From NCBI GenBank assembly GCA_015488685.1, contig WFNH01000049.1, forward strand, positions 1-43,571: DNA of 43,571 bases, written 5' to 3'. This document shows positions 7,355 to 15,119 of the stretch, piece after piece; the stretch's first letter is position 1; every line of letters starts with the position of its first letter. The stretch comes from Marinosulfonomonas sp. (GTDB lineage: Bacteria; Pseudomonadota; Alphaproteobacteria; Rhodobacterales; Rhodobacteraceae). Made by a program: the position numbers and the translations under genes. The notes beneath the pieces were generated by a model that was given only the letters and a program-made list of their open reading frames with translations, had not been told where the DNA came from and ran no database searches.

Positions 7355-7999
7355 ATGGAAAGCTCAGTAATATCAAAGCCAGACCGCAAAACCGCGCCGC
7401 GTGGCTCTGAAGCTGTCTGGTTGCAGGCGGCTTATGACATGTTGGTGGAATCAGGGGTCGAGGCCGTCAAAGTGATGCCGCTGGCCAAGGCGCTGGGCCT
7501 GTCGCGAACCGGATTCTACTGGCATTTCGAGGACCGCGAGGCGTTGCTTGAGGCGCTGTTGCAGATGTGGGAGGCCAAGAACACTGGCAATCTGGTGCGC
7601 CAGACCCAAGCCTATGCCGAGACCATCACCGAGGCGATGTTCAATCTGTATGATTGCTGGCTGGATGACGATCTGTTTGACGCGCGTCTGGATCGGGCTG
7701 TGCGCGGCTGGGCGCATAATGACCCGATGGTGCAGGCGCGGATTGATCGGGCGGATGCGCAGCGCAAGGCGGCGATCATGGCGATGTTTCAGCGGTTTGA
7801 CTATAGCGCGGCACAGGCCGAGGCGCGGGCGATGACGGTGCTTTATACACAGGTCGGCTATATCTCGATGCGGGTGGAAGAACCGCTTGAAGAACGTATC
7901 AGCCGGATGCCGGACTATGCGGCGGTCTATGCTGGGCAGGCCCCGACCGAGGCCGAAATCCGGCGGTTTCGCGCCCGCCATGCGGGACGCAAAGAATAA
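7355..7999 (+). CDS. TetR-family transcriptional regulator
   Basis: A 214-residue protein with an N-terminal TetR DNA-binding domain (about 20-66): helix WLQAAYDMLVESGVEAVKV, then the helix-turn-helix MPLAKALGLSRTGFYWHFEDREALLEALL. The remaining 145 residues form the all-helical ligand and dimer domain. Its gene is divergent from the MttB-like/flavoprotein operon with a palindrome between them. The likely role is repression of that operon until a methylated amine, or a breakdown product, is bound. The ligand cannot be read from sequence. Confidence 0.88.
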   Translation: MESSVISKPDRKTAPRGSEAVWLQAAYDMLVESGVEAVKVMPLAKALGLSRTGFYWHFEDREALLEALLQMWEAKNTGNLVRQTQAYAETITEAMFNLYDCWLDDDLFDARLDRAVRGWAHNDPMVQARIDRADAQRKAAIMAMFQRFDYSAAQAEARAMTVLYTQVGYISMRVEEPLEERISRMPDYAAVYAGQAPTEAEIRRFRARHAGRKE

Positions 8000-8116
8000 C
8001 GGTGTGATCTCTGGAATTGTTCTAGACTATCTGTTACATTCAAGTTTGCGAATATTTTTCAGGATGGAAACAAACCCCTTATCCGACAACGGGACACGGG
8101 GGCGTCAAAGGGGAGA

Positions 8117-9223
8117 ATGACAGTGAAAGACAAGGTGCTGGATAAGCTGAAGGGCATTGTATTCGGGCCGGATGGCGCGGACATTGTAACGGCCGGGATG
8201 GTTTCGGATATCGTAGTGCAGGGCAGCAAGGTGATCTTTTCGATCTCGCTGCCGCCGGGGGCCAATGAAGGTGCCGGTGCGATGCAGAAACAGGCCGAAG
8301 AGGCCGTGGCGGCGATTGACGGGGTGGAAACGGTTCTGGTGGTTCTGACCGCCGAAAAACCGGTCGAGCCGCGCGATAGAGAAGCGCCCAAGTTAAGCAG
8401 CAAGCCGGATCGTCCGGTCGGGCCGGATATGCGGCCTGCGGCTGGGGCGATCCCCGGGGTAAAGGCGGTTCTGGCGGTGGCGTCGGGCAAGGGCGGGGTT
8501 GGTAAATCGACCACCTCGGTCAACCTTGCGCTGGGCTTGCGGGCATTGGGGTTGAAGGTTGGTCTGTTGGATGCGGATATCTACGGTCCCTCGATCCCGC
8601 GTCTGATGGGGATCACCGAGCGGCCCAATATCGTGAACGACCGGATCGTGCCGATTGACCAATATGGTCTGAAGGTGATGTCGATGGGGTTCCTGATGGA
8701 CGAGGAATCGCCGGTGATCTGGCGCGGCCCGATGGTGGTTTCCGCCCTGATGCAGATGGTGCGCGAGGTTGAGTGGGGCGAGCTGGACGTGCTGGTTCTG
8801 GACATGCCGCCGGGCACGGGGGATGCGCAACTGACGCTGGCACAACAGGTGCCGCTGGCGGGATCCGTGATCGTTTCGACCCCGCAGGATCTGGCGCTGA
8901 TCGATGCGCGCAAGGGCTTGAAGATGTTCAAACAGGTGGATGTGCCCATTCTGGGGATCATCGAGAACATGAGCACCTTTATCTGTCCGCATTGCGGCGA
9001 GAAATCGGATATCTTTGGTCATGGCGGAGCGCAGGAAGAGGCGGCCAAACTGGGTGTGATGTTCCTGGGGGCGGTGCCGTTGCATATGGATATCCGGCAT
9101 TATTCGGACGAAGGCACACCGGTGGTGATTGCCGAGCCGGACGGGGTGCACGCCAAGGTTTACAAGACCATCGCGATGAAGGTTGCCGCCCTGATGGGGG
9201 AAGCTGGCGGCGACGAGGAATAA
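8117..9223 (+). CDS. apbC: Mrp/ApbC-type P-loop iron-sulfur carrier protein
   Basis: A 368-residue Mrp/NBP35-family ATPase. An N-terminal MIP18-like domain (about 1-85) is joined by a Pro-rich linker to a ParA-like domain with the deviant Walker A GKGGVGKSTTSVNLA near residues 122-136, then LLDADIYGPSIPRLMG and DMPPGTGDAQLTLAQ. The CxxC pair in FICPHCGEK (about residue 293) binds the bridging 4Fe-4S cluster of the dimer. These proteins store and hand over iron-sulfur clusters in the cytoplasm. The start at 8117 has aaaggggaga just before it. The gene stands alone and ends in strong hairpins. A role in supplying clusters to the nearby Dsr proteins is possible but is inference from location only. 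Confidence 0.92.
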   Translation: MTVKDKVLDKLKGIVFGPDGADIVTAGMVSDIVVQGSKVIFSISLPPGANEGAGAMQKQAEEAVAAIDGVETVLVVLTAEKPVEPRDREAPKLSSKPDRPVGPDMRPAAGAIPGVKAVLAVASGKGGVGKSTTSVNLALGLRALGLKVGLLDADIYGPSIPRLMGITERPNIVNDRIVPIDQYGLKVMSMGFLMDEESPVIWRGPMVVSALMQMVREVEWGELDVLVLDMPPGTGDAQLTLAQQVPLAGSVIVSTPQDLALIDARKGLKMFKQVDVPILGIIENMSTFICPHCGEKSDIFGHGGAQEEAAKLGVMFLGAVPLHMDIRHYSDEGTPVVIAEPDGVHAKVYKTIAMKVAALMGEAGGDEE

Positions 9224-9251
9224 GGTTTCGCCGGGCTGACGCCCGACGACC

Positions 9252-9281
9252 AACGCGCGCCCCTTGGCAGGGGCGCGCGTT
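9252..9281 (+). terminator. Rho-independent terminator after apbC
   Basis: The arms aacgcgcgcccct (9252-9264) and aggggcgcgcgtt (9269-9281) pair over 13 bp with a 4-base loop and are followed by ttg. It lies about 28 bp after the apbC stop codon. Confidence 0.75.
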
Positions 9282-9345
9282 TTGCCTTCGGCGAAGGTAT
9301 TTGGGAAAAGAAGAAGGGGATGTGTTCCCTTGTTCCAGACATAAG

Positions 9346-9380
9346 AAAGCCCCGCGAACCGGTCTGGTTGGCGGGGCTTT
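9346..9380. terminator. Bidirectional terminator between apbC and the YeeE gene
   Basis: The arms aaagccccgc (9346-9355) and gcggggcttt (9371-9380) form a 10-bp stem. An A-rich run precedes it and tttct follows it, so it can stop transcription from both sides. It is 20 bp beyond the stop codon of the convergent YeeE-family gene and probably serves that gene. Confidence 0.75.
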
Positions 9381-9399
9381 TTCTGTTAAGTGATATGGA

Positions 9400-10503
9400 T
9401 TAGCCGCGCATGGCGGCCCATTCCATGTATTTGATGCCAAGGACACCACCCAGCACGATGAACATCAGCGTAAGGCCGGAGCCGACCGCGAGGGTCGAGA
9501 AGCCGGTGACGCCTTGGCCAATGGTGCAGCCAAGTGCCACAACCCCACCGATACCCATCAAGGCCGCGCCGATTGTGTTGCGCACGGTGTCGGATTTATC
9601 GGCAAAAGTGGTCATCGACAGTTTGCCTTTGCTAAGCGCGCCAAGGAAGCCGCCCAGCAGCACACCTGCGAAGGTTACCACGTTGAAGCTGGGGCCGGGG
9701 TAGGCGGTGGCGCGCATCAGATAGTCCAGCGTGTCGCCAGCGGGACGCACATAGGAAAGCGAGGCCAGCGCCACCGGCACATCGGCGAATTCATCCTGCG
9801 CAAGGCCGGTCAGCAGCCAGCCTGCGGTGACGCACAGCCCGATGCCGACGCCCGCGATGATGTGGGTCGGGGATTTGCGAAAGCCTGCATCCTTGAAGCA
9901 GTAAACCAGCAGCCCGCCCGCAAGGATGGCAAGTGCGAGTGTGGTCGAGAGGCCCAGCTCCATACCGGTGAAACGGGCGATGAAATCACCGAAACCTTGC
10001 GTTTCCATACCCAGTTCCGCCAGATCAACCGTTGCGCTGCCAAACAGTGCCACGCGGATCGGGCCGATCAGCCCGCCGATGGTCATATAGGCAAACAGCC
10101 CCGCCACCAGCAGCACAAAGCCCGAGCGCAGATCGCCGGACCCCGCCCGCACCAGATTGCGCGACAGACATCCGCCCGATAGCACCATGCCAAAGCCGAA
10201 GGTCAGACCACCCGCGATATTGGCCAACCATGTCAGGTTGGGGGCCATATACATGGTGGTGCGGTAATCCGCGACCTCGAGTTTTTGCAGCAGGGCCACG
10301 CCCAGCATTGCCGTTGCGGTGGCCAGCAGCCACGAGCGAAAGCGGCGTTTGTCCCCGAACGACATCATATCCGAGATCGAGCCCATTGTGCAGAAGTTTG
10401 TTACATAAACGATGTATCCGAACACCGTTGCAATGATCAGGCCGCCCCAAGCGACATAAAAACCTGGTGATTCAATCACCATTTCCCGTAGCGTTTCCAG
10501 CAT
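9400..10503 (-). CDS. YeeE/YedE (TsuA-like) sulfur-compound transporter
   Basis: A 367-residue membrane protein with about nine to ten hydrophobic helices and the conserved cysteine segments of the YeeE/YedE family: NFCTMG near residue 37, LSGGCLSRNLVRAGSGDL near 110, GLCVTAGW near 225 and ALGCTIGQGVTGFS near 330. In the thiosulfate importer TsuA, cysteines in these places are thought to pass the substrate across the membrane. The family imports thiosulfate or related sulfur species. It lies downstream of cysG on the same strand with a 177-bp gap containing palindromes, so it may have its own promoter. Location beside an rDsr locus suggests uptake of a sulfur compound for oxidation. The exact substrate is not known. 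Confidence 0.85.
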   Translation of the reverse strand: MLETLREMVIESPGFYVAWGGLIIATVFGYIVYVTNFCTMGSISDMMSFGDKRRFRSWLLATATAMLGVALLQKLEVADYRTTMYMAPNLTWLANIAGGLTFGFGMVLSGGCLSRNLVRAGSGDLRSGFVLLVAGLFAYMTIGGLIGPIRVALFGSATVDLAELGMETQGFGDFIARFTGMELGLSTTLALAILAGGLLVYCFKDAGFRKSPTHIIAGVGIGLCVTAGWLLTGLAQDEFADVPVALASLSYVRPAGDTLDYLMRATAYPGPSFNVVTFAGVLLGGFLGALSKGKLSMTTFADKSDTVRNTIGAALMGIGGVVALGCTIGQGVTGFSTLAVGSGLTLMFIVLGGVLGIKYMEWAAMRG

Positions 10504-10564
10504 TTCACCATCCTGTCAGACGTAGATTATTATATTTAACAGGGGATTCTTTGCGCCCCTGCAT

Positions 10565-10645
10565 ACATATTAGCATATAATCATATGTTCTTGCCGGGGC
10601 CAAACGGTTTTGCGCGTCGGGTCGGGGAAATAGAATAGATTCTAT
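10565..10645. promoter_or_regulatory. Two palindromes upstream of the YeeE-family gene
   Basis: The 177-bp region between cysG and the YeeE gene holds acatat-N12-atatgt at 10565-10588 (perfect 6-bp arms within an AT-rich tract) and a perfect 16-bp palindrome atagaatagattctat at 10630-10645. The first is 62 bp from the YeeE start codon, a plausible operator position; the second is 127 bp away. No clear -35/-10 pair was settled on. Confidence 0.35.
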
Positions 10646-10680
10646 GCCTCCGGCGGGGATATTTAAGGAACAAAGATGTT

Positions 10681-12120
10681 CTAAAGAGAGCCTTTGGGAC
10701 TCAGGCTCATACCGAATTTTCCGTCCTGATCATCCGCAAACCAACCCAGTTTATCGCGCAGAGTGACCACACCGCCGATGATGATAATCGAGGGGCCGGT
10801 GAACTTGGCCTCGGTCGCTTTTTGATACAGATCAGAGATGGTGCCGGTGATGATCCGCTGGTTGGGGCGGGTGCCGTTGTCGATGATTGCTGCCGGTGTG
10901 GTCGGATCAACCCCGTGGCTGGCGAACCCTTCGGACAGGACTTTCAGACTGGACAGCCCCATGTAAACCGCAACTGTCTGGTTTTTGCGGGTCAGCACGT
11001 CCCAGTCCAGATCAAGCACCCCGTCGCGCCCGTGGGCGGTGACGAATATGCAGGATTGCGCATGGTCGCGGTGGGTCAGGGGGATGCCGGCATAGGTGGA
11101 ACAACCGGCGGCCGCGGTGATGCCCGGCACCACTTGAAAGGGGATGTTGTGTTCGGCCAGCATTTCGATTTCCTCGCCGCCACGGCCAAAGATAAAGGGA
11201 TCTCCCCCCTTTAGGCGCAACACGCGTTTGCCGTCTTTGGCCAGTTTCACCATCAGCGCACTGATGTCTTCCTGAAACATCGCGTGGTTGTCGGGGCGTT
11301 TGCCAACGTAAATGCGTTCGGCGTCACGGCGCACCAGTTCAAGGATGCCATCCCCCACCAGTCGGTCGTATAGCACCACATCGGCGCGTTGCATCAGGCG
11401 CAGGGCGCGGAAAGTCAGCAGGTCAGGGTCCCCCGGGCCAGCGCCGACAAGGAACACTTCGCCTTGCTCACACGGCGCGCCTTTGCCGGTGGCGCATTCG
11501 AGCGAGGACAAAAGGTGGGTTTCGGCATGCTCCAGATCACCGGCAAGGAAATGGTCACCGGCAGGCCCGTCGATCATGGTTTCCCAAAAACGGCGGCGTT
11601 CGGTAGGGCCTTTGATGCCCGCCAGTACGCGGTCACGGAACTTGCCAAGGAATTCGGCCATGCGCCCGTAAGCGGGGGGCAGCAGGCTTTCGATACGGGC
11701 ACGCAGGATACGGGCAATCACGGGGGCGGTGCCGCCCGATGAAATGGCAATAACCAAAGGCGAGCGATCCACCACCGAGGGGGTGATAAAATCGCAGTAT
11801 TCGCCCACATCCGCGACATTGGCCAGAACACCGGCCTGTTTGGCGGCGGTATGTAGCAAGGTGTCGCGGACCTCGTCTTCGGAGGCGCCATAAGCGACCA
11901 CGGCCCCTTTGATATCGTTGCCCGTGATGGCGCGGGCGTGGTGGGTCAGGTTTTTGTGGCTCAGCAATGTGCTGAATTCATCCGAAAGATTTTCGTCGAA
12001 CAGATGCACTTTGGCGCCCGCCAATAGGGCGCGTTCGACGCGGCGGGCGGCCACGGTGGTGCCGCCATCCACGACGACCAGCTTGTCGGTGATATCAAGG
12101 AAGATAGGAAGGTAATCCAT
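10681..12120 (-). CDS. cysG: Siroheme synthase CysG (trifunctional)
   Basis: A 479-residue protein with both halves of CysG. The N-terminal precorrin-2 dehydrogenase/sirohydrochlorin ferrochelatase starts with MDYLPIFLDITDKLVVVDGG, an NAD-binding Rossmann loop, and includes ISSGGTAPVIARILR. The C-terminal uroporphyrinogen-III methyltransferase starts near residue 219 with VFLVGAGPGDPDLLT and contains LRLKGGDPFIFGRGGEE and the PGITAAAG loop. The enzyme turns uroporphyrinogen III into siroheme, the cofactor of DsrAB. The ATG at 12120 is the start that begins at the family N-terminus. It is the last gene of an operon that starts with the TauD-like dioxygenase and is divergent from dsrA, so siroheme supply is physically linked to the sulfite reductase. 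Confidence 0.95.
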   Translation of the reverse strand: MDYLPIFLDITDKLVVVDGGTTVAARRVERALLAGAKVHLFDENLSDEFSTLLSHKNLTHHARAITGNDIKGAVVAYGASEDEVRDTLLHTAAKQAGVLANVADVGEYCDFITPSVVDRSPLVIAISSGGTAPVIARILRARIESLLPPAYGRMAEFLGKFRDRVLAGIKGPTERRRFWETMIDGPAGDHFLAGDLEHAETHLLSSLECATGKGAPCEQGEVFLVGAGPGDPDLLTFRALRLMQRADVVLYDRLVGDGILELVRRDAERIYVGKRPDNHAMFQEDISALMVKLAKDGKRVLRLKGGDPFIFGRGGEEIEMLAEHNIPFQVVPGITAAAGCSTYAGIPLTHRDHAQSCIFVTAHGRDGVLDLDWDVLTRKNQTVAVYMGLSSLKVLSEGFASHGVDPTTPAAIIDNGTRPNQRIITGTISDLYQKATEAKFTGPSIIIIGGVVTLRDKLGWFADDQDGKFGMSLSPKGSL

Positions 12121-12151
12121 TGCGCGCGTCTCTTTATATATAGGATCGGGC

Positions 12152-12364
12152 CTAGCCCTGATTGCTTTTCGCCCATTCCGAAAGGGTAGCACCGAAATCG
12201 GCGGCACTTTCGGGGTCCAGATCAAAGATGGTAAAGCGGCGTTGTTCGCGGATGGTCACGCGCAGCCAGTTTGATCCGTTGTCATAGGCGACGTTTTTCA
12301 GCGTCACATGCTTTTTGAACGGGAAATTGAATTCCGCAACGTCTGTGATGACTTCGTCAGACAT
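12152..12364 (-). CDS. Small unrecognised protein (70 aa) in the TauD-cysG operon
   Basis: Not recognised with confidence. It encodes 70 residues without cysteine or a membrane segment. The centre (HVTLKNVAYDNGSNWLRVTIREQRRFTIFDLDPESAADFGATL) looks like a small beta sheet followed by one helix, ending WAKSNQG. It is probably cytoplasmic. Its start overlaps the stop of the preceding 65-residue gene by 8 bp, which suggests translational coupling, and cysG follows after 31 bp. The tight placement argues that it is a real gene working with its neighbours. A ligand-binding or protein-binding helper is possible but would be a guess. Confidence 0.7.
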   Translation of the reverse strand: MSDEVITDVAEFNFPFKKHVTLKNVAYDNGSNWLRVTIREQRRFTIFDLDPESAADFGATLSEWAKSNQG

Positions 12365-12554
12365 ATTTCAGCCCCGCTGCAAATACGGCCTCTAGCCGCC
12401 ATTCCCATTTTCTGGGCGTATCCTTGTAGTCAGGCTTTACGTCGAACTCCAGAAACATCTCGCCTGACTCGCCTGCATGGGCGACCAATAGTTCGAGCGC
12501 CTTGAAGGTGTCGATTTCCGGGTGTCCTATAATAAGGTCGCTTAGTTTGGCCAT
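12357..12554 (-). CDS. Small unrecognised protein (65 aa) after the TauD-like gene
   Basis: Not recognised. The 65-residue protein has an N-terminal helical part (MAKLSDLIIGHPEIDTFKAL, then LELLVAHAG) and a C-terminal part rich in Trp, Lys and Glu (RKWEWRLEAVF). There is no cysteine, signal peptide or membrane helix. Its ATG lies one base after the TGA of the dioxygenase gene, with gggagaaac as ribosome binding site inside that gene's end. It overlaps the next small gene by 8 bp. Such packing means the three products are made together. Confidence 0.7.
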   Translation of the reverse strand: MAKLSDLIIGHPEIDTFKALELLVAHAGESGEMFLEFDVKPDYKDTPRKWEWRLEAVFAAGLKYV

Positions 12555-12555
12555 T

Positions 12556-13482
12556 TCAGTTTCTCCCTGTAACGCGATTGTGGAACCTTACACGCATAAG
12601 CAGGCGCGCGCTGGGCTTTTCGCTGTTTGCGTCAAAACCTGTGCGGTTGTGAAGTGAATTATTGCATAACAATCCATCGCCGTCCTGCATTTTGATGGTC
12701 TGTATAAAAGGGTCATCCGAATTCATCACCGAATTCAGGAAATCTACGGCGGCGCGGGTTGCGGAATCATCGCGCCATTCGATTGATCGGGTGCGGGCGG
12801 TATAGCGCATTTCCAGATGGCCGGTATCGCTATTCACCTCGAACACGGGGCCAATGCTGGCGGGGCGCACATTGCCGTTCGGTTCGCGGTTTTCCGGGAT
12901 GGTCATCGCGCGGGGGTGTGATAGTGCCGCGATATAATCGGGGTTTTCATCGCGCAGGCGGATGTAGGCGATTTCCGGATCGAACACCTGATTGACGCCG
13001 CCATCCTGTGCAGCGCGTACACAATGCAGCACCATCGCGCGGATCTTTTCATCAGGCGCATTATAGTAGCCGTCGGTGTGCCAATTCATCGGTTTTGTCG
13101 AATAGGGAATATAGCCTTTTTGGCCGGGCGAATCTGAAACTTGCAACGAAACGATTCCGTCTTTTCCGGCCGATCGGTGCTTTTCCGCGATGCGCAAACC
13201 CAGTTTTTCGGCAAAAAGCCGCATTTTTTTACTGGCTTCGTCCGGGGCGGCGGTTTTTTGCATATCGCGATAGAAAACCGCGTTGGATATCTCGCACCTG
13301 CGAAACAGTTCGCCCTGTTCGGCTGGTGTTATCGCCGCCAGATCGCCAATTTCAACCGGATCGGATTTTTCAAGCAATTCAGATGTTTGTTGCAACTTGT
13401 CCGTGCGCCATGCCTGATATGCGATGTCATCGCTAAGTGCAAAAGGATTGCCATTCGGATAGCTGGCCCGAGAATCGTTCAT
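12556..13482 (-). CDS. TauD/TfdA-family Fe(II)/2-oxoglutarate dioxygenase
   Basis: A 308-residue protein of the TauD/TfdA superfamily. The iron site is complete: His135 and Asp137 in NWHTDGYYN and His278 in NSLHNRTGF. Arg293 or Arg297 in ARLLMRVRF is placed to bind 2-oxoglutarate. Family members hydroxylate a substrate next to a heteroatom; TauD itself releases sulfite from taurine, while others act on betaines or other amines, so the substrate here is open. The start has aaggagag 7 bp upstream. It heads a four-gene operon (dioxygenase, two small genes, cysG) that faces dsrA across 260 bp. If the substrate is a sulfonate, the sulfite or sulfur produced would feed the Dsr/sulfite metabolism; this is inference. 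Confidence 0.85.
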   Translation of the reverse strand: MNDSRASYPNGNPFALSDDIAYQAWRTDKLQQTSELLEKSDPVEIGDLAAITPAEQGELFRRCEISNAVFYRDMQKTAAPDEASKKMRLFAEKLGLRIAEKHRSAGKDGIVSLQVSDSPGQKGYIPYSTKPMNWHTDGYYNAPDEKIRAMVLHCVRAAQDGGVNQVFDPEIAYIRLRDENPDYIAALSHPRAMTIPENREPNGNVRPASIGPVFEVNSDTGHLEMRYTARTRSIEWRDDSATRAAVDFLNSVMNSDDPFIQTIKMQDGDGLLCNNSLHNRTGFDANSEKPSARLLMRVRFHNRVTGRN

Positions 13483-13579
13483 TAATGTCTCTCCTTGTGC
13501 ATTGCAGCTAAGATTGTTTCGTTTTGTATCTAATTATCGGAATATTTAGATGCAAACCGTTTTTTGGCGCAGCTTTATC

Positions 13580-13663
13580 TTTACATTCAAAAAGTGTAAT
13601 GTAAAATCCAAGTCAAACAAGGCTCCGGAATTTTAGGTTGCGCAGGTCGAAAAGATATCGACC
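13580..13663. promoter_or_regulatory. Divergent dioxygenase/dsrA control region with palindrome over a promoter
   Basis: In the 260-bp space between the two starts, ttacatt-N10-aatgtaa (13581-13604) is a perfect 7-bp inverted repeat. It overlaps a possible sigma-70 promoter towards dsrA, TTTACA at 13580-13585 and TAAAAT at 13602-13607 with 16 bp between, so a protein bound there could block transcription. Further on, ggtcga-N7-tcgacc (13645-13663) can form a small hairpin in the dsrA leader. No regulator gene lies inside the dsr block. Confidence 0.45.
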
Positions 13664-13742
13664 AGACAGGTGATCTAACTTTGGGGCTTAAACCAAATTC
13701 GGGGGGCAAAACCCGAAGAAACGCGCAAACAGGGAGTTTGTT

Positions 13743-15044
13743 ATGAAAGATGGCGATCACAAAGACGGCAAAGCAAAAGATGCCGAGATTCACCCAACAC
13801 CTATGCTCGACCAGTTGGAAGACGGCCCTTGGCCGAGCTTTGTCACCGGCCTGAAGCGGCTGCGTGACGCCAAAGGCGAACAATACGCGCCGATGATGAA
13901 TGACCTTATGGGGCAGTTGAACCATTCCTACGAGAACCGTAAAGGGTATTGGAAAGGTGGCGTTGTGTCCGTGTTCGGTTATGGCGGCGGTATCATCCCG
14001 CGCTATTCCGAAGTGGCCGACAAATTCCCCGAATCCAAAGAATTCCACACCCTGCGGGTTATGCCGCCTCCCGGCTTTCACTATACCACTGAAATTCTGC
14101 GTAAATTGTGTGACGTTTGGGAAGAGCACGGCTCGGGCCTGATCGCGCTGCATGGCCAGTCCGGCGATATCATGTTGCAGGGGTGTACCACAGAAAACAC
14201 ACAGGCCGCATTTGATGCGATCAACGAAATGGGCTTTGACCTTGGGGGCGCTGGCCCCGCACTGCGGACCGCCATGAGCTGCGTAGGTGCAGCCCGTTGC
14301 GAGCATTCCTGCTATGACGAAGGCAAGGCGCATCGCCAGATCATCAACGCCTTCCTTGACGAAATGCACCGTCCGTCACTGCCTTACAAGTTCAAGTTCA
14401 AATTCTCGGGCTGTGGCAACGACTGTGTGAACGCAATCCACCGCGCCGACTTTGCGGTGATCGGCACATGGCGTGACGACATCAAGATCAACCAGGAAAA
14501 AGTGAAAGAGCACATCGCAGATGTAGGCCGCAAATATACCATTGATACCGTGGTCAACATGTGCCCGACCCGTGCAATTTCGCTGCATGACGACGACACA
14601 ATGGAAATTGACAACGCATCCTGTGTGCGCTGCATGCACTGTATCAATGTTATGACCAAGGCGCTTAGCCCCGGTGATGACAAAGGTGTATCGGTGATGA
14701 TCGGCGGCAAGCGGTCGCTGAAAGTGGGTGACATGATGGGTATCATGGTCAAACCGTTCATCAAGCTGGAAACACAGGAAGATTTCGACGAGCTGGAAGA
14801 ATTCGCAGAAACCTGCATCGAATTCTTTGCTGACAACGCGCTTGAGCACGAACGCGTCGGGGAAACCATTGACCGCATCGGTCTGCCGGCGTTCCTTGAG
14901 GCAGTTGGTGTCGAGGCTGACCCGAACATGGTCAACCACCCGCGCACATCCAGCTATGTCAGAACCGATGATTTCGATGACGAAGCCGCCAAGTGGTTCG
15001 AGCGCAAAGCCCGCGATGCCGGTATGACGGTTGCTGGCGAATAA
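13743..15044 (+). CDS. dsrA: Dissimilatory sulfite reductase alpha subunit
   Basis: The 433-residue alpha subunit of the siroheme sulfite reductase, which in sulfur oxidisers runs in reverse, turning DsrC-bound sulfur into sulfite in the cytoplasm. The siroheme/4Fe-4S ligands are present as Cys180 and Cys186 (SCVGAARCEHSC) and Cys224 and Cys228 (SGCGNDC). The inserted ferredoxin cluster has Cys274 (MCPTRA) and Cys294, Cys297, Cys300 (SCVRCMHC). The length is normal. The start has agggag 7 bp upstream. It is the first gene of a 13-gene same-strand block dsrABEFHCMKLJOPN. The presence of dsrEFH and dsrL marks the oxidative type. Confidence 0.97.
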   Translation: MKDGDHKDGKAKDAEIHPTPMLDQLEDGPWPSFVTGLKRLRDAKGEQYAPMMNDLMGQLNHSYENRKGYWKGGVVSVFGYGGGIIPRYSEVADKFPESKEFHTLRVMPPPGFHYTTEILRKLCDVWEEHGSGLIALHGQSGDIMLQGCTTENTQAAFDAINEMGFDLGGAGPALRTAMSCVGAARCEHSCYDEGKAHRQIINAFLDEMHRPSLPYKFKFKFSGCGNDCVNAIHRADFAVIGTWRDDIKINQEKVKEHIADVGRKYTIDTVVNMCPTRAISLHDDDTMEIDNASCVRCMHCINVMTKALSPGDDKGVSVMIGGKRSLKVGDMMGIMVKPFIKLETQEDFDELEEFAETCIEFFADNALEHERVGETIDRIGLPAFLEAVGVEADPNMVNHPRTSSYVRTDDFDDEAAKWFERKARDAGMTVAGE

Positions 15045-15119
15045 ACCGCCGGTTTCGGATGACTGATAACTAGAACTCTGCCGCCCCTTGGCGGGGTGTG
15101 CAGAGACAGGGAGAAGAAT

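Noticed and set aside
8000-8116. Possible small gene between tetR and apbC
   Set aside because: The in-frame stretch 7887-8120 is a shadow of the tetR end; no ribosome site or conserved look. The region probably just holds the apbC promoter.
12121-12225. N-terminal extension of cysG
   Set aside because: It overlaps the preceding 70-residue gene, and the CysG family begins at the ATG at 12120.
15082-15097. Hairpin ccgccccttggcgggg between dsrA and dsrB as a terminator
   Set aside because: Short stem, no T tract, inside an obligate operon whose two products are needed in equal amounts.
15096-15119. Earlier in-frame ATG for dsrB
   Set aside because: It lacks a ribosome binding site and would add residues unlike DsrB; the ATG at 15120 follows agggagaaga.
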